A DNA stretch of 64,000 nt. Source: Lithobates sylvaticus (Eukaryota > Chordata > Amphibia > Anura > Ranidae). Positions 32,774 to 43,975 of the stretch are shown here, in pieces. The stretch spans positions 203,894,607-203,958,606 of the forward strand of contig CM053033.1 in assembly GCA_028564925.1 (NCBI GenBank). The letters are read 5' to 3'. A model generated the notes under the pieces. It was not told the DNA's origin. It ran no database searches and saw only the letters and a program-made list of their open reading frames with translations. Positions within the stretch are counted from its first letter, which is position 1. Each line of letters opens with the position of its first letter. The position numbers and the translations under genes are program-made.

Positions 32774-33357
32774 TGTCATAATGTAGAGAATAAGATGTCC
32801 TTTCATTTGAGCCCAGTCTTGCCACACAGATTTACTTGAGGCCTGAGCAATCCTCTTTTATTGTTCAGTTAGAGAAATCCTGACAATGTCTTGAAAACTT
32901 TGTCAAAAACGCCCCCTTGCTGTGAGTGACAGGTGATTTACATATCTCATGCACTAGCCTGAGACAGGTTATCATCAGATCACTGGATGTTCTACTCTGC
33001 CCAGCTCTGACTACATACATGTCCCCTAAATCACTTGTCTGTCTATAGTCTGCTGACTGTTCACTGCATCCCATGATGAGAAACATCCAGTCCAAACACA
33101 GTAAAGCTGGGAGAGCTGGAGGGGAGGGGGATGTGAATTGTGAACTTTTTACACAGGATGTGCCTGTCTCAGGCTAGTGCATGAGATATGTAAATCACCT
33201 GTCACTCACAGCAAGGGGGCGTTTTTGACAAAGTTTTCAAGACTTTGTCAAGATTTCTTCAACTGAACAATAAAAGAGGATTGCTCAGGCCTCGAGTAAA
33301 TCTGTGTGGCAAGACTGGGCTCAAATGAAAGGACATCTTATTCTCTACATTATGACA
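32774..33357. mobile_element. Fold-back element with 195-bp arms
   Basis: Arm 32,774-32,968 starts TGTCATAATGTAGAGAATAA and returns inverted at 33,163-33,357 with only a few differences. The loop is about 194 bp. A TTAAAGTGGATGTAAACCC end precedes it at 32,737, so it may be part of a TTAA MITE whose right end was lost. A transcript would form a near-perfect 195-bp hairpin. Confidence 0.85.
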
Positions 33358-34087
33358 TAAAACTGACTCCAATGCTGGGAGTTATTCTTGCAGGTGGGGG
33401 GGGGGGGGTGGGTACAGGTCTCCTCGTCTTTTTCTGCCTTTGTGACCCTGCAGTAATGCAGATATCTTCTGGCCCCAGTCTGTCGATATTGCTCTGTAAG
33501 GGGACAGGCATACTGTATATCTCGTAACTCCTTTCCGTCTGCTACTGACTGTGCCCTGGGCTATTTTAGAGATCTGTTTACAAGACTCACAGTTTGCAAA
33601 CAGAGTGATTGATGTTGCAGAAACGCACTATGCTCTGGGACTCCTGCCCTTTATTCCGGCCAATTAGCATCCTCCGAGCGTCGCTGAGCTCTGTGTTAGC
33701 CTGCTAATTGGGATAATGGGACCCCGGGGCCGAACCTCTATATTCAGGGTATTCTTCATTAGTATGACCTCCTTGGTTTGAGGGAAGCTTCCTCTAAAGG
33801 TAAACTGTATGTCTATTATATTAAATGGGATTTAATTATCCCAAAAAAAGGTTTAACCCTTTTAAACCCACTGTGTCCAGTTTTATCAAAGCAGTATGAA
33901 CATGACCTATATGGGAGAACTCTAGTCTTTTTATTTCTTTATTTTAGATATACTGTCAGCTTAATGTGAATATTCATTCTGTGAATTCTTGTCTCTTGGT
34001 TAATTCAGTAAATATCTTTGTAGAAAGTTTGGAGTTAACCCAATTTATGTTACATTTGATGTTTAAGTCATAATCTTTATTGACTTA
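33358..34087. other. No repeat recognised; candidate unique DNA
   Basis: Apart from a G run near 33,397-33,409, the composition is balanced. The segment 33,590-33,770 carries CCAATTAGCATCCTCC and GCTAATTGGGATAATGGG, which look like spaced homeodomain-type sites. No exon supported. Confidence 0.4.
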
Positions 34088-34304
34088 ACTAAAGCAGAAC
34101 TAAACCCCGTTTGCCAAAACAGTTGCATTCAAAGCATGATATGAATGATAACTGTCACAGTGGCTCAAGTGAACTGTCAAGCAATCAAATGTGTGGTGTC
34201 ATAACAGATCATATTGTGCAGTACTATGACAACTGCAGATCAAACAGAAGTGATGATGGTAACTTCCTTGGCTGCAAAAGATAGGAAGATTTAGTTCTGC
34301 TTTA
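34088..34304. mobile_element. Type A MITE, short copy
   Basis: CTAAAGCAGAACTAAACCC on the left and GATTTAGTTCTGCTTTA on the right are inverted copies. The centre shares TGGTGTCATAACAGATCATA with other type A copies. Confidence 0.7.
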
Positions 34305-34309
34305 CGTTG

Positions 34310-34934
34310 TTAAAGCGGAACTAAACCCATCAATTTAACGATTAAAAAACAGTTGGATTCCCCACCATGCCATGAATACTAACTGTCATATTTGCTTGTG
34401 CTCTTAAGAGAGAAGTATAGCCAAAGCTTGTTTGGCTGTACTTCTCTTGTAGATCACAGGAGTGCAGTCCGTTATGCACTCCTGTGACCCACTAAAGCCT
34501 GCGGAACCAGTCCAGGATTGGGAAAGATTGAGACCATATGTTCAGGATCCACCCACATGACTGGATCGACACCTGGCTCAGCCTCTCAGCGAACAGCTCG
34601 AAGCCTGAGCCAGCTGATTCCAGCCCCTCCACAGCCTAGCGTTCCAGTGAGCAAGGGGGTGGCAGAGCAGACAGCGGTGACTGCCAGTCCCCAGCTCTCT
34701 GCTCAGGGAGCTCTGAGAACCGAGCGATCAGCAGTGTTTGATTGCTCTGTTCTCAGCCTTAGAGATGGTGGGGACCGATACTGCATCCATCTTGGTAAGC
34801 ATTATTCTAAAATAAATAAAAATACCATACTGTCAAACCATTAAATGTCTGGTGTCATAACTGATTTCATGTGCAGCACCATGGCAGTTGCAGATCTTGG
34901 CTGAAAAAAAAAGGAAGGTTTAGTTCCACTTTAA
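34310..34934. mobile_element. Type A TTAA MITE split by a type G insertion
   Basis: Left TTAA plus AGCGGAACTAAACCC and right GGTTTAGTTCCACT plus TTAA. The host sequence breaks after TTGTGCTC (34,403) and resumes near ACTGTCAAACCATTAAATG (34,826), exactly as the intact copy at 39.7 kb reads across. Confidence 0.75.
34404..34822 (+). mobile_element. Type G MITE, nested and truncated
   Basis: Opens TTAAGAGAGAAGTATAGCCA and shares with 29,197-29,662 the words CACAGGAGTGCA, GAGCCTGAGC-like and GAACTGAGCGA-like segments. Its right end lacks the TTAA and runs into A/T-rich sequence. Confidence 0.65.
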
Positions 34935-36066
34935 AAAAGCAAGCTTTAAGAGTGACTTGGATCCCTTTTCAGTCTTTATTATTATAATGGAAAGGGTGTA
35001 TATAGTGCCAAAAGTTTGCACAGCGCTTTAGAAAATGGAAGAAGACAGTACAGTTATAATACAATATAATATAAGTAAAATCAGAGGGCTCTGCTCTTTA
35101 GAGTTTACAACCTAAAAGCTTTATACAGTTGTTTGTTTATGGCCTGAAGAAGGGATGTTGGCATCTGTAATAACTAAGCTTTGCCAATAAAGGGTATCAC
35201 TTAAACTCCAAACTTTCCAAATATATTTGTAAATGAGGGCAGCCATAGTTATACATTACATATGCAGGCTCTTCTTCCTGCTTAGCAGTATTGCCTTTTA
35301 GGCTGAATCCCGGACAGTCCGGGTTTTGAACCATGTGTCCGCCTGAAACCCGGACACAATATTCAGACAGGAATGTGGCTTGGAACAGGGCCTGGCAGGA
35401 GGGCGATGGGGGCACTATTCATGCCGGATTACTATTCTCTTTGGAGCACCCAAAGGTGTCCCAGTTCTAGTACAATCTTATAATGTATACTAAAAACAAA
35501 AATGTTGCTGTGTACGCTAAAGTGTTCGGGTTTGGCTTGAAGAAAAAGGGGCAACCCTACTGCCTTACCATTTCTCTTTCGCAATGCAAGTCTACCAGTT
35601 AGGCCTTGTCTGATTTACACATTTCACTCTAGGTGACTTTCTCAGCAGTTTTTTTACATGGAGGAGATAATAACACATGATATACAGTTAGTCACTACAA
35701 GAAGCATCTACAAATCTTGATATGCAGTAAAGTATTGGAAACGCGGTACAGAAAACGTATAAAAATGTAAAGCGCCCTATCCCTCCATTCTCGTGCGCAG
35801 AAGCGCATCATTGTGACATGAAATTTTATTTAAGTAAACATCACAATAATAACTCATGGTGTCACGTTTACTCACTAAAAAATACAATATAGTTTTCCTG
35901 TAAAGGAACGGATAAAGACAGAGTTAAGTATTGAATATGCCATGACAATGTTTGCAGGAAGGAGAGGGGGAATGGTGTGATAGGCTATTCCAGGGACAAC
36001 ATAATAAACAAGGTATAAGGTAGCTGGAATAGCACTTGGAGCAGCACTTCAGTGAGTAGAAGCATA
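34935..36066. other. Mostly unassigned; small type T fragment at 35,768-35,812
   Basis: The fragment AAGCGCCCTATCCCTCCATT matches, reversed, the interior of the type T relic at 38.7 kb. A perfect small palindrome, CCCGGACAGTCCGGG, lies at about 35,309-35,323. No exon or RNA gene is seen. Confidence 0.4.
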
Positions 36067-36421
36067 CACAGAAAGGACACAGAAAAGGCGCTTCTAAAAA
36101 GGCACATTACACAGATGGCTCCTTTATCAGACCCCTGATGGTCAGAGGTCTGGTGAAGGATCATCTGCACATGCTCCGAAACGCGTTACCTCCCCCACCT
36201 GACGTCACTTCCAGTATGAGCGTTCCACCGTGGTTCTGGAAGTTAGGCGGCCATCTTGCCTCCTTGTTCTTTCCCTTCTTCTGCAGCTGCTGGTCAGCTT
36301 CTCCCTGCAAAGGCTATGATAATAGCCAGGAATCAAGACTATTGCACTGGATCTTGTGTTTTTAATCGCTTATGTAATAAAATACAATTCAAACTGCACT
36401 TAGAAGCTCCTTTTCTGTGTC
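36067..36421. mobile_element. Repeat with ACAGAAAAGG...AGAAGC inverted ends and a GAAACGCGTTACC core
   Basis: GACACAGAAAAGGCGCTTCT near 36,067 returns inverted as AGAAGCTCCTTTTCTGTGTC near 36,402. The core CTCCGAAACGCGTTACC resembles the CGCGTTG arms at 4.83 and 5.54 kb. Class unknown. Confidence 0.55.
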
Positions 36422-36525
36422 CTTCATAAGAATGTTTGCTCACACACTATTTTTAAATGCACCATGTGGCATTCCTTAAAGCGGAACTTCAGTAATTTTT
36501 TCATCTTTCTATCTATTAAAGTGGT

Positions 36526-36976
36526 TGTAAACCCTTACAAACCACTTGGGCCTACAGGTAAGCCTAGATTAAGGCTTACCTGTAGGTCAAAGAAATATCT
36601 CCTAAACCTACATGGTTTAGGAGATATTTGCCAAAAAGCAGGCACTGCTGTCTACGGCGCATGCGTAGACAGCTGTGCGCAGGCAGGCGCAGGCGAACTG
36701 AGCAAGCCGCTCTCAACGGCGATATGCCGCGAGTGGCGGCTCCCGTGCGCATGCGCCGCAGTGACGTCATTGCGGCGCCGTCGAATGACAGCGAGGGAGT
36801 CGCGATACCCACCAAGAAGATGGAGGCTCCGTACACAAGGGGACAGCGGTGACTTCGCTGGCTCCTGTGTCAGGTAAGTGACACATAATGGATGCGATGC
36901 ATAGTAGTGCATTATGCTTTACCTTTGCAGGAAAACAAAGGGGAAGTAAAGCCATTAGGGTTTACTTCCTCTTTAA
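36526..36976 (+). mobile_element. Type E TTAA MITE
   Basis: TTAA plus AGTGGTTGTAAACCC at the left and GGGTTTACTTCCTCT plus TTAA at the right. It carries GTGCGCATGCGCC (NRF1-like), TGACGTCA at 36,762-36,769, and the CAGGTAAGTGACACATAATG with CCTTTGCAGG pair. Confidence 0.82.
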
Positions 36977-38132
36977 ATCTTCTTCCCTTGTTGTTTTAAC
37001 TTTATTTTTTTTTCTGCCAGTAAATACCTTATACAGCCCACTTCCTGTTTCTTGTCTGGTAAAAAACCTTGGCTTATGACATCATGCACAGCTATCTCTC
37101 ACTTACTCTCATGAGAGTTTGCCAGGAAGGGAGGGGGGATGAGTCATAGGAGGGCCAATTGGAAGCTGCAGGGCTGCAGAGCGGGAGGTGTGCTTCTGTG
37201 TGTCTGTGAAAAATCCAGGAAGTGAACAGGCAGCAGCTTCAGCTGCCCACAGTTAAAATGGATGCAACCAGACTCAGTGGAGGGAGATTTCTGCAGCATA
37301 TATGGCAAGTACAGAATCACAGTATATATAAAATAATATGCAAGGTGATTGGAGGGAAGATCAGAATGGCAAAGATGTTTTTTATTACAAATTATGTGAG
37401 CAGACTGTAGTTCCTCTAATTCCTCAGGTCCTGGATTTTTAAGTATATATAAAAAAAAAAAAAAAAACAGAAAGAGGGTGTACCAGCCTAATGCATTATC
37501 TTTAAAAACGGTTTATTAAGAAGAAATCATGCTCCCACACCAATGGAAAGAACATGCTCATCATAAATAACCACATAAAAACTGCCAGAACCGCTATGCA
37601 TACAGGGAAGATGCCACACAGGTCTGCAAAACTGACGCATTTCAAGAGGGTCCCCTTAGAGTGGACCTAGGCTTCACTCTATATTCAATACTTTGGCTGT
37701 AGGGGTGAAAAAAAATTCAAATTCCTGGATTTGGGCTTTAGCCTCTTGCTGACCAGGCCTTTTCTGGAACTTTTTGTTTACAAGTTTAAATTAGTATTTT
37801 TTGCAAGAAAATTACTTAGAACCCCCAAACATTATATACCGTATATATTATATATATATTTTTTAGCAGAGACCCTAGAGAATGAAATGGTGATCATTGC
37901 AATATTTTATGTCACACTGTATTTGCACAGCGGCCTTTCAAATGCAGTTTTGGGGAAAAAATATACTTGAATTAAAAAAACACAACACAATAGTTACACC
38001 AATTTCTTTCTATAATGTGAAAGATGATGTTACGCCGAGTAAGTAGATACCTAACATGTCATGCTTTAAAATTGCGAACGCTCATGGAATGGCGACAAAC
38101 TACGGTACTTAAAAATCTCCATAGTTGACAAT
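36977..38132. other. Unassigned DNA with repeat-like pieces
   Basis: The region 37,470-37,680 contains ACTGACGCATTTCAAGAGGG, reminiscent of the AACGCGTT repeats. From about 37,738 there are worn type T words such as CTTGCTGACCAGGCC. A poly-A run is at 37,450-37,467. No exon supported. Confidence 0.35.
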
Positions 38133-38591
38133 TTAAAGCGGAGCTGCACCCGCACCAAAAATATTATATATAAAGTCAGCAGCTACAAATACTGCAGCTG
38201 CTGACTTTTAATAAATGGACACTTACCAGGTTCCAGCGGTGTCGGCAGAATGTGACGAGCGACCACTCGTCTCTCGGCTGCCCTGCCGACAACCTCTGTC
38301 AGGGAATCAGGAAGTGAAGACCGAACGGCTTTACTGCCCGGTTCCCTACTGCGCATGCGCGAGTCGCGCTGCGCGTCTCTATTGGTCCCCGTTGTGTCCT
38401 GGGAACTGTGTTCTTCCCAAGACACAATGGGGCATCTTCGGATATGGGTGGGACAGCTCCAGCTATCTCGTCCCGGAAGTGGGTGCAGATACCTGTATTA
38501 TACAGGTATCTGCACCCCCCTCCCCCCTGAAAGGAGGGGGGGAGGAATCCGATAAGCGGAAGTTCCACTTTAGGGTGGAACTCCACTTTAA
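38133..38591 (+). mobile_element. Type C TTAA MITE
   Basis: TTAA plus AGCGGAGCTGCACCC at the left and GGTGGAACTCCACT plus TTAA at the right. Contains the small palindrome AGTCAGCAGCTACAAATACT with GCAGCTGCTGACTTTTAATA, a TGCGCATGCGC at 38,350-38,360, and GATACCTGTATTATACAGGTATC, an exact hairpin at about 38,489-38,511. Confidence 0.78.
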
Positions 38592-38659
38592 CATTTTTTG
38601 CAGGTTACCTATTTAGAGATACAGAGGAGATCCTGTGCAAGAATTATTGCTCTCACTCT

Positions 38660-39235
38660 AACAATTGTGGTGATACCTTTTAACACTGTTTACCTATGCG
38701 ACTTACATATGCGTTCGCTTCTGCGCACGAGAACGGAGGGATAGGACGCTTTACATTTTTTTTTCTTATTTATTTTACTTTATATTTTTACACTGTCCCT
38801 TTTATTCTTTTTTTTTTTTTTAATCACTTTTATTCCTATTACAGGGAACGTAAACATCATGTCTTTAAGCCCTACAACCGAAAGTGACATCAGAGGTCGC
38901 TCCGGTCCTCCAAGGTCATAGAGCCAAGTGGGGGCTATCTTGTCCTCACTCGAATTTCTGTATAGCCATCGACCGCATCGGATCTTTCCTTGCTTACAGA
39001 TGGCTTGGAAATTACCGTGAAGCGATGGGGGTCGTGGCTGGGATCACTTTTAGCAGACGCTAAAAGTGACCGTGAAGCGGTGGGAAAACGCCGCTGGGAT
39101 CACCTTTAGCAGACGCCGAATTGCCCACAGAAAAAAATGATACGGGGGTTATGGCAGCTATCTGCTGCCATAACAATGGTATTTAACGTCAAAGTAATGA
39201 CGTATATATACACTGGGCGGTCGGCTAGTGATTGA
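38660..39235 (-). mobile_element. Type T relic, reversed and truncated
   Basis: On the minus strand it reads GACCGCCCAGTGTATATATA near its start, like the type T copy at 18,994. The interior holds poly-T runs and GCTTCTGCGCACGAGAACGG. Neither TTAA end is intact. Confidence 0.5.
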
Positions 39236-39619
39236 CGCTCTCCTAGAAGGTCTATCCTCATGGGTAATGTGACTCTGGATCAATACTATCTGTTCAATCT
39301 AAGAATCAATTTAAAGTGGAAATTTAGTCAGAAAATTAAGTCTTGCTAGATCACTTCACCCTTTTGCAGGTATAGCGTAAATGTGAAGTTATGGAAATTG
39401 CTGCGCATATAGCTATGTAAAACATTAAAAATAAGCCTGTAATATTTAAAATTCAGTAATACACTGTCTCACCCTGCTAATTTTGGTTGCATAATTATTA
39501 ATGTGCAATGAATGTTCCTTGCCAAAGAACATTATTTTTTATCAAGCTGTTATGGGTAATGTTCCGCTTGAAGCATCTATTAGGAATGTACTGTATATTT
39601 TGATCGTTTATTTTAGTTC
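39236..39619. other. No feature seen
   Basis: A/T-rich spacer with no recognisable repeat or exon. Confidence 0.35.
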
Positions 39620-39848
39620 TTGAAGCGGAAGTAAACCCATCGATTTAACAGTTTCAAAAAACAGTTACATTCCCGGCATGCATGCATTGCTAACTGTCAC
39701 ATTAGTTGTGTTTTAACAAAACTGTCAAACCATCCAATGGCTGGTGTCATAACTGATCACATGTTCAGCAATATGGCAGTTGCAAATCAGAGGCCAAGAT
39801 GGCAGCTTCAATGGATAAAAATGATTGGAGGGTTTACTTCCACTTTAA
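39620..39848 (+). mobile_element. Type A MITE, uninterrupted reference copy
   Basis: Starts TTGAAGCGGAAGTAAACCCA and ends GGGTTTACTTCCACTTTAA. It reads straight through the point (about 39,655-39,665) where the 1.4-2.5 kb copy holds a type T insertion, and serves as an empty site. Its right TTAA is shared with the next element. Confidence 0.8.
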
Positions 39849-40129
39849 CCTCTTCGCGCCCAGGCTATAGCCGAAAGTCGGCTACAGCGCGGGCGCTCCC
39901 TGCCGGGAGGACGTCTCTGGACCAGATCGCTGTAAACGGCCAATCACAGCGGCCGTTTACAGTGTGATCGGCGTGTCCAATTAGAGATGATCTCATATGT
40001 AACCATATGAGATCATCTCTCAGCGCCGCTCTCCCTCCTCACACAGAGACAGCATGTGAGGAGGGAGAGATGAACGGCTGCAGCAGCCGTGAGTAAAAAA
40101 AAAAAAACAAACGAAAAAAAAATGTTCCA

Positions 40130-40815
40130 TCTGTCCCCGCTGCCATCTGTCCCCAGTGCCACATGTCCCCAGTGCCATCTGTAAGTGCCACCTGTCCCCA
40201 GTGCCATCTGTAAGTGCCACCTGTCCCCAGTGCCACCTGTCCCCAGTGCCATGTATAAGTGCCATCTGTCATCAGTGCCACGTCAGTGCCACGTGTCATC
40301 AGTGCCACATAGTGCCATCAGTGCCACATAGTGCCATCAGTGCCACATAGTGCCATCAGTGCCATATCAGTGTCACATGTCATCAGTGCCACATATTAGT
40401 GCCATCTGTCATCAGTGCCACATATTAGTGCCATCTGTCATCAGTGCCAACTGTCAGTGTCACATGCCATCTGTTATCAGTGTCACATGTCATTAATGCC
40501 ACGTATCAGTGCCATCTGTCATCAGTGTCACGTGTCATCAGTGCCACATATTAGTGCCATCTCTCATCAGTGCCACGTATTAGTGCCATCTCTCATCAGT
40601 GCCACGTATTAGTGCCACATGATATCAGTGCCACGTAAAAGTGCCATCTGTCATCATTGCCACATATTAGTGTCATCTGTCATCAGTGTCACGTGTCATC
40701 AGTGCCTCGTATTAGTGGCATCTGTCATCAGTGCCACATCAGTGTCACGTGTCATCAGTGCCACGCATCAGTGCCATCTGTCATCAGTGCCACATCAGTG
40801 TCACGTGTCATTGTC
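40130..40815. repeat. Minisatellite riding on the type T element
   Basis: Irregular units of CATCTGTCATCAGTGCCACA and TATTAGTGCC words. The first part has a CTGTCCCCAGTGCCA variant. It shares the CAGTGCC core with the arrays in the type T copies at 1.65-2.05 and 42.65-43.14 kb. Confidence 0.85.
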
Positions 40816-41588
40816 CTGGTGCTCCAGGGCCTTCAAAAGTGTACTAGGTAGTCAACAAGTTTAGATGTGTAATTTATGCTCCTAGAACACGTGATGGCGC
40901 TCCCTGCATGTTGGGCCTCTCTAAGTGGCCAGTCTGTGGAAAAGTCCCACACATGTTGTATCGTAATACTCAGGAGGAGTAGCAGAATTTATTTTGGGGT
41001 GTCATTTGTGGTATACACATGCCATGTTTGAGAAATAACCTATTACAATGACAATTTTGTGGGGAAAAAAATTAAATAAAAATTAAAAAATTATTTTGCA
41101 AAGAATTGTGGGAAAAAATGACAACATCAAAAAGCTCACCATGCCTCTTACTAAATACCTTGGAATGTCTACTTTCAAAAAAGGGGTAATTTGGGGGGTA
41201 TTTGTACTTTCCTGGCTTGTTCGGGTCATAAGAAATGAGATAGGCCACCAGTACATCAGATGTGATCAATTTTGTATATTTGCACCACAGCTTGTAGAGT
41301 CTCTAACTTTCACAAAGACCAAATAATATCCACTAATTTGGGTTATTTTTACCAAAGATATGTAGCAGTATAATTTGTGGCCAAAATTTATGAAAAAAAA
41401 TTAATAATTTGCAAAATTTTATCACAACAACAAAAAAAATGTGTTTTTTTTTTCAAAATTTTCTGTCTTTTTTCCTTTATAGCGCAAAAAATAAAAAACA
41501 CAGAGGTGATCAAATACCACCAAAAGAAAGTGTCATTCAAAGCGTGAGAGCACTGAAAACTGAAAATTGGTCTGGGCAGGAAGGGTGT

Positions 41589-42018
41589 TTAAAGAGGAGG
41601 GCCCACAAAAAAAAAAATTTAAAAGTCAGCAGCTACAAATAGGTGCTGACTTTTAATAATCGGACACCTACCTGTCTCAGGGTCCAGCGATGCGGGGGAA
41701 CGAGACCCCCCCCCCTCGTTCCCCGCTCCACTCGCGGCGCCGGCATTCTTAATGGGCGCATGTGCGAGCGGCGCCGTGCGCCGTGATTCGACGCTCACTC
41801 ATCTGGGACACATGACAGGTCCCAGATGACTGTGCGGCGCCTAAGGGAAGTGATGTCATTGCCCGGGCAATGAAAGTGGCAGACTACGAGGGAGCCCCTA
41901 GCAACAGGCATTTAGAGGTGAGTAAAAATTTATTTTTTTTTTCCAATTATTTTTTTTTTTTTCTTTTTTTTATGATTTTTAAGCCAAATTTTTTTTTTTG
42001 GTGGCAACACCACTTTAA
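41589..42018 (+). mobile_element. Type C TTAA MITE nested in type T
   Basis: TTAA occurs at 41,589-41,592 and 42,015-42,018. It contains the type C hallmark AAAAGTCAGCAGCTACAAAT and GGTGCTGACTTTTAATAAT. Removal would rejoin GGGTGTTTAA with GTGCCCAGTAGGC, which reads as in the type T copy at 2,295-2,310. Confidence 0.8.
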
Positions 42019-42041
42019 GTGCCCAGTAGGCAAGTGGTTAA

Positions 42042-42222
42042 TAGCTTTTAATGTTATGAAAATGCTTAGGAATTTTTTAAAATTTAGATTTTTTAAAACA
42101 ATAAAATCTATACATGCTGCCTTCAGATTGTTTTGCTGCTCCTACACCTCAACTCACTTGGTGGTCTATTTTAGTAATCTTCATGTATTTTATGAGGACT
42201 GCGGGATGCAAGGGGGAGATTA
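42042..42222. other. Short spacer between two type T elements
   Basis: A/T-rich, no recognisable content. Confidence 0.4.
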
Positions 42223-43426
42223 TTAACCACTTTCCGCCTGCCATATAGCAATATGATGTCGGCAAAGTGGTTGCGATATCCTGACCGGACGTCATATGAC
42301 GTCGCCAGGATATCAAGCCGCTGGGGGCGCGCAGGGGGGAAAATTGTTGTTGCGGTGTGTCTGACATACCGAAACTCCGATCTAGGTAAAGAGTCTCTGG
42401 CGGAGACTCTTTACCACGTGATCAGCCATGTCCAATCACGGCTGATCACAATGTAAACAGGAAGAGCCGTTGATCTGCGTAGAGGAGAGCCGATCGGCTG
42501 CTCTTCTGACAGGGGGGGGGGGTCTGTACTGATTGATTATCAGCGCAGCCCCCCCCCCCAAGGATGCCCACACTGGACCACCAGGGACGCCACCAGGACT
42601 ACCGGGGATGCCCACCACTAGTCACCACCGGGTATGCCACCATAAACCACCAGGGATGCCAATCAGTGCCCACAATGGATGCAAATCAGTGCCCACAATG
42701 GATGCAAATCAGTGCCCACAATGGGCATCACTGATTGGCAGGCATTATTGTTTGGCACTGATTGGCATCCATCAGTACCATCCATTAGTGTACATCAGTG
42801 CCCATCCATGTCCATCCGTGCCACCTATCAGTGCTCATCCGTGCTGCCTATCAGTGCCCATCCATGCCACCTATCAGTGCCCATCCGTGCCGCCTATCAG
42901 TGCCCATCAGTGCTGCCTTTCAGTGCCCATCAGTCCCACCTATGTGTACCCATCAGTGCTGCATATCAGTGCTCCTATCAGAGCCCATCAGTGCCGCCTA
43001 TCAGTGCCCCATCAGTGCCGCATGTTAGTGCCCATCATCAGTGCCCATCAGTGCCAGCTCATTGGTGCCACCTCATCGGTGCCCAGCAGTGCTGCCTTAT
43101 AAGTGCCCGTCAGTGCAGCCCTATCAGTGCCCATCAGTGAAGGAGAAAAATTACTTATTTCCAAAGTTTTGTAACAGAAACAAAAAAAAACATATTTTTT
43201 CAAAATTTTCTGTCTTTTTTGTATTTGTTTAGCAGAAAATAAAAATCCCAGAGGTGACCAAATACCACCAAAAGAAAGCTCTATTTGTGGGAACAAAATT
43301 ATAAAAATTTTGTTTGGGTACAGTGTAGCATGACCGCGCAATTGTCATTCAAAGTGCGACAGCGCTGAAAGCTGAAAATTGGTCTGGGCAGGAAGGTGTA
43401 TAACTGCCCGGTATTGAAGTGGTTAA
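42223..43426. mobile_element. Type T element, complete
   Basis: Opens TTAACCACTTTCCGCCTGCC and closes ATTGAAGTGGTTAA. Carries TTTACCACGTGATCAGC with a matching inverse GGCTGATCACAATGTAAAC, a minisatellite, and the core AATACCACCAAAAGAAAGCT. No transposase. Confidence 0.82.
42655..43138. repeat. Minisatellite riding on the type T element
   Basis: It begins with three 22-bp units (CAGTGCCCACAATGGATGCA plus AA) and then has irregular CCATCCGTGCCACCTATCAG units. Words overlap those of the arrays at 1.65-2.05 and 40.1-40.8 kb. Confidence 0.85.
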
Positions 43427-43975
43427 ATTGGTGTCAGTTGTCCTACATGCCAATAAAATACAAACGCAATTTGGTACAGAGAGCTCAGGGAGTCCCTTTA
43501 ATTTGAGAATAATTATGATTTTCGACCCAAAAGATATTGATTTATTGCGAAAACTCAAATCAATTTCAGTTCTCCCGAGGTAAAAGGTCACCCAGTGGCT
43601 GTAACAAAAATTGATTTGGTTGCATTTATCTCAAAAAAAATGATCGATATCCGAATAGAGGCCACAGGGAACATAGGTTCAAACTGATTATTCTTCCATG
43701 TAAACGTTTCCAAAAAAATTCCTTTAGAACAGACATGCCAAATTTAAATGACACCGAGTGACACAGTATAGTAAATTTGTCAGCCAGTCTACTGAAGGCC
43801 ATGCTTACCCGATTGCAAAACAAATACATCATTGTGGTAATTAACATAACAATTGCAAATGCCGGGTACCTGACTGTCATGCTATTTTCTGCTTCAGCAA
43901 CCATTTATTTTATTTAATTAAACAATGTATAAATGAGGACCATTAAAAGAACCACTGTCATTTCTATGTTTTTTT
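43427..43975. other. No feature seen
   Basis: A/T-rich DNA immediately left of the Ngaro-type element. No repeat ends recognised. Confidence 0.35.

Larger units (their letters stand above)
39845..42041. mobile_element. Type T element, large, with a nested type C MITE
   Basis: Opens TTAACCTCTTCGCGCCCAGG and closes GCAAGTGGTTAA with TTAA at both sides. The interior holds a hairpin GAGATGATCTCATATG/CATATGAGATCATCTC near 39,985-40,020, the minisatellite, and the family core ATACCACCAAAAGAAAGTGT. The nested MITE lies at 41,593-42,014. Confidence 0.78.
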
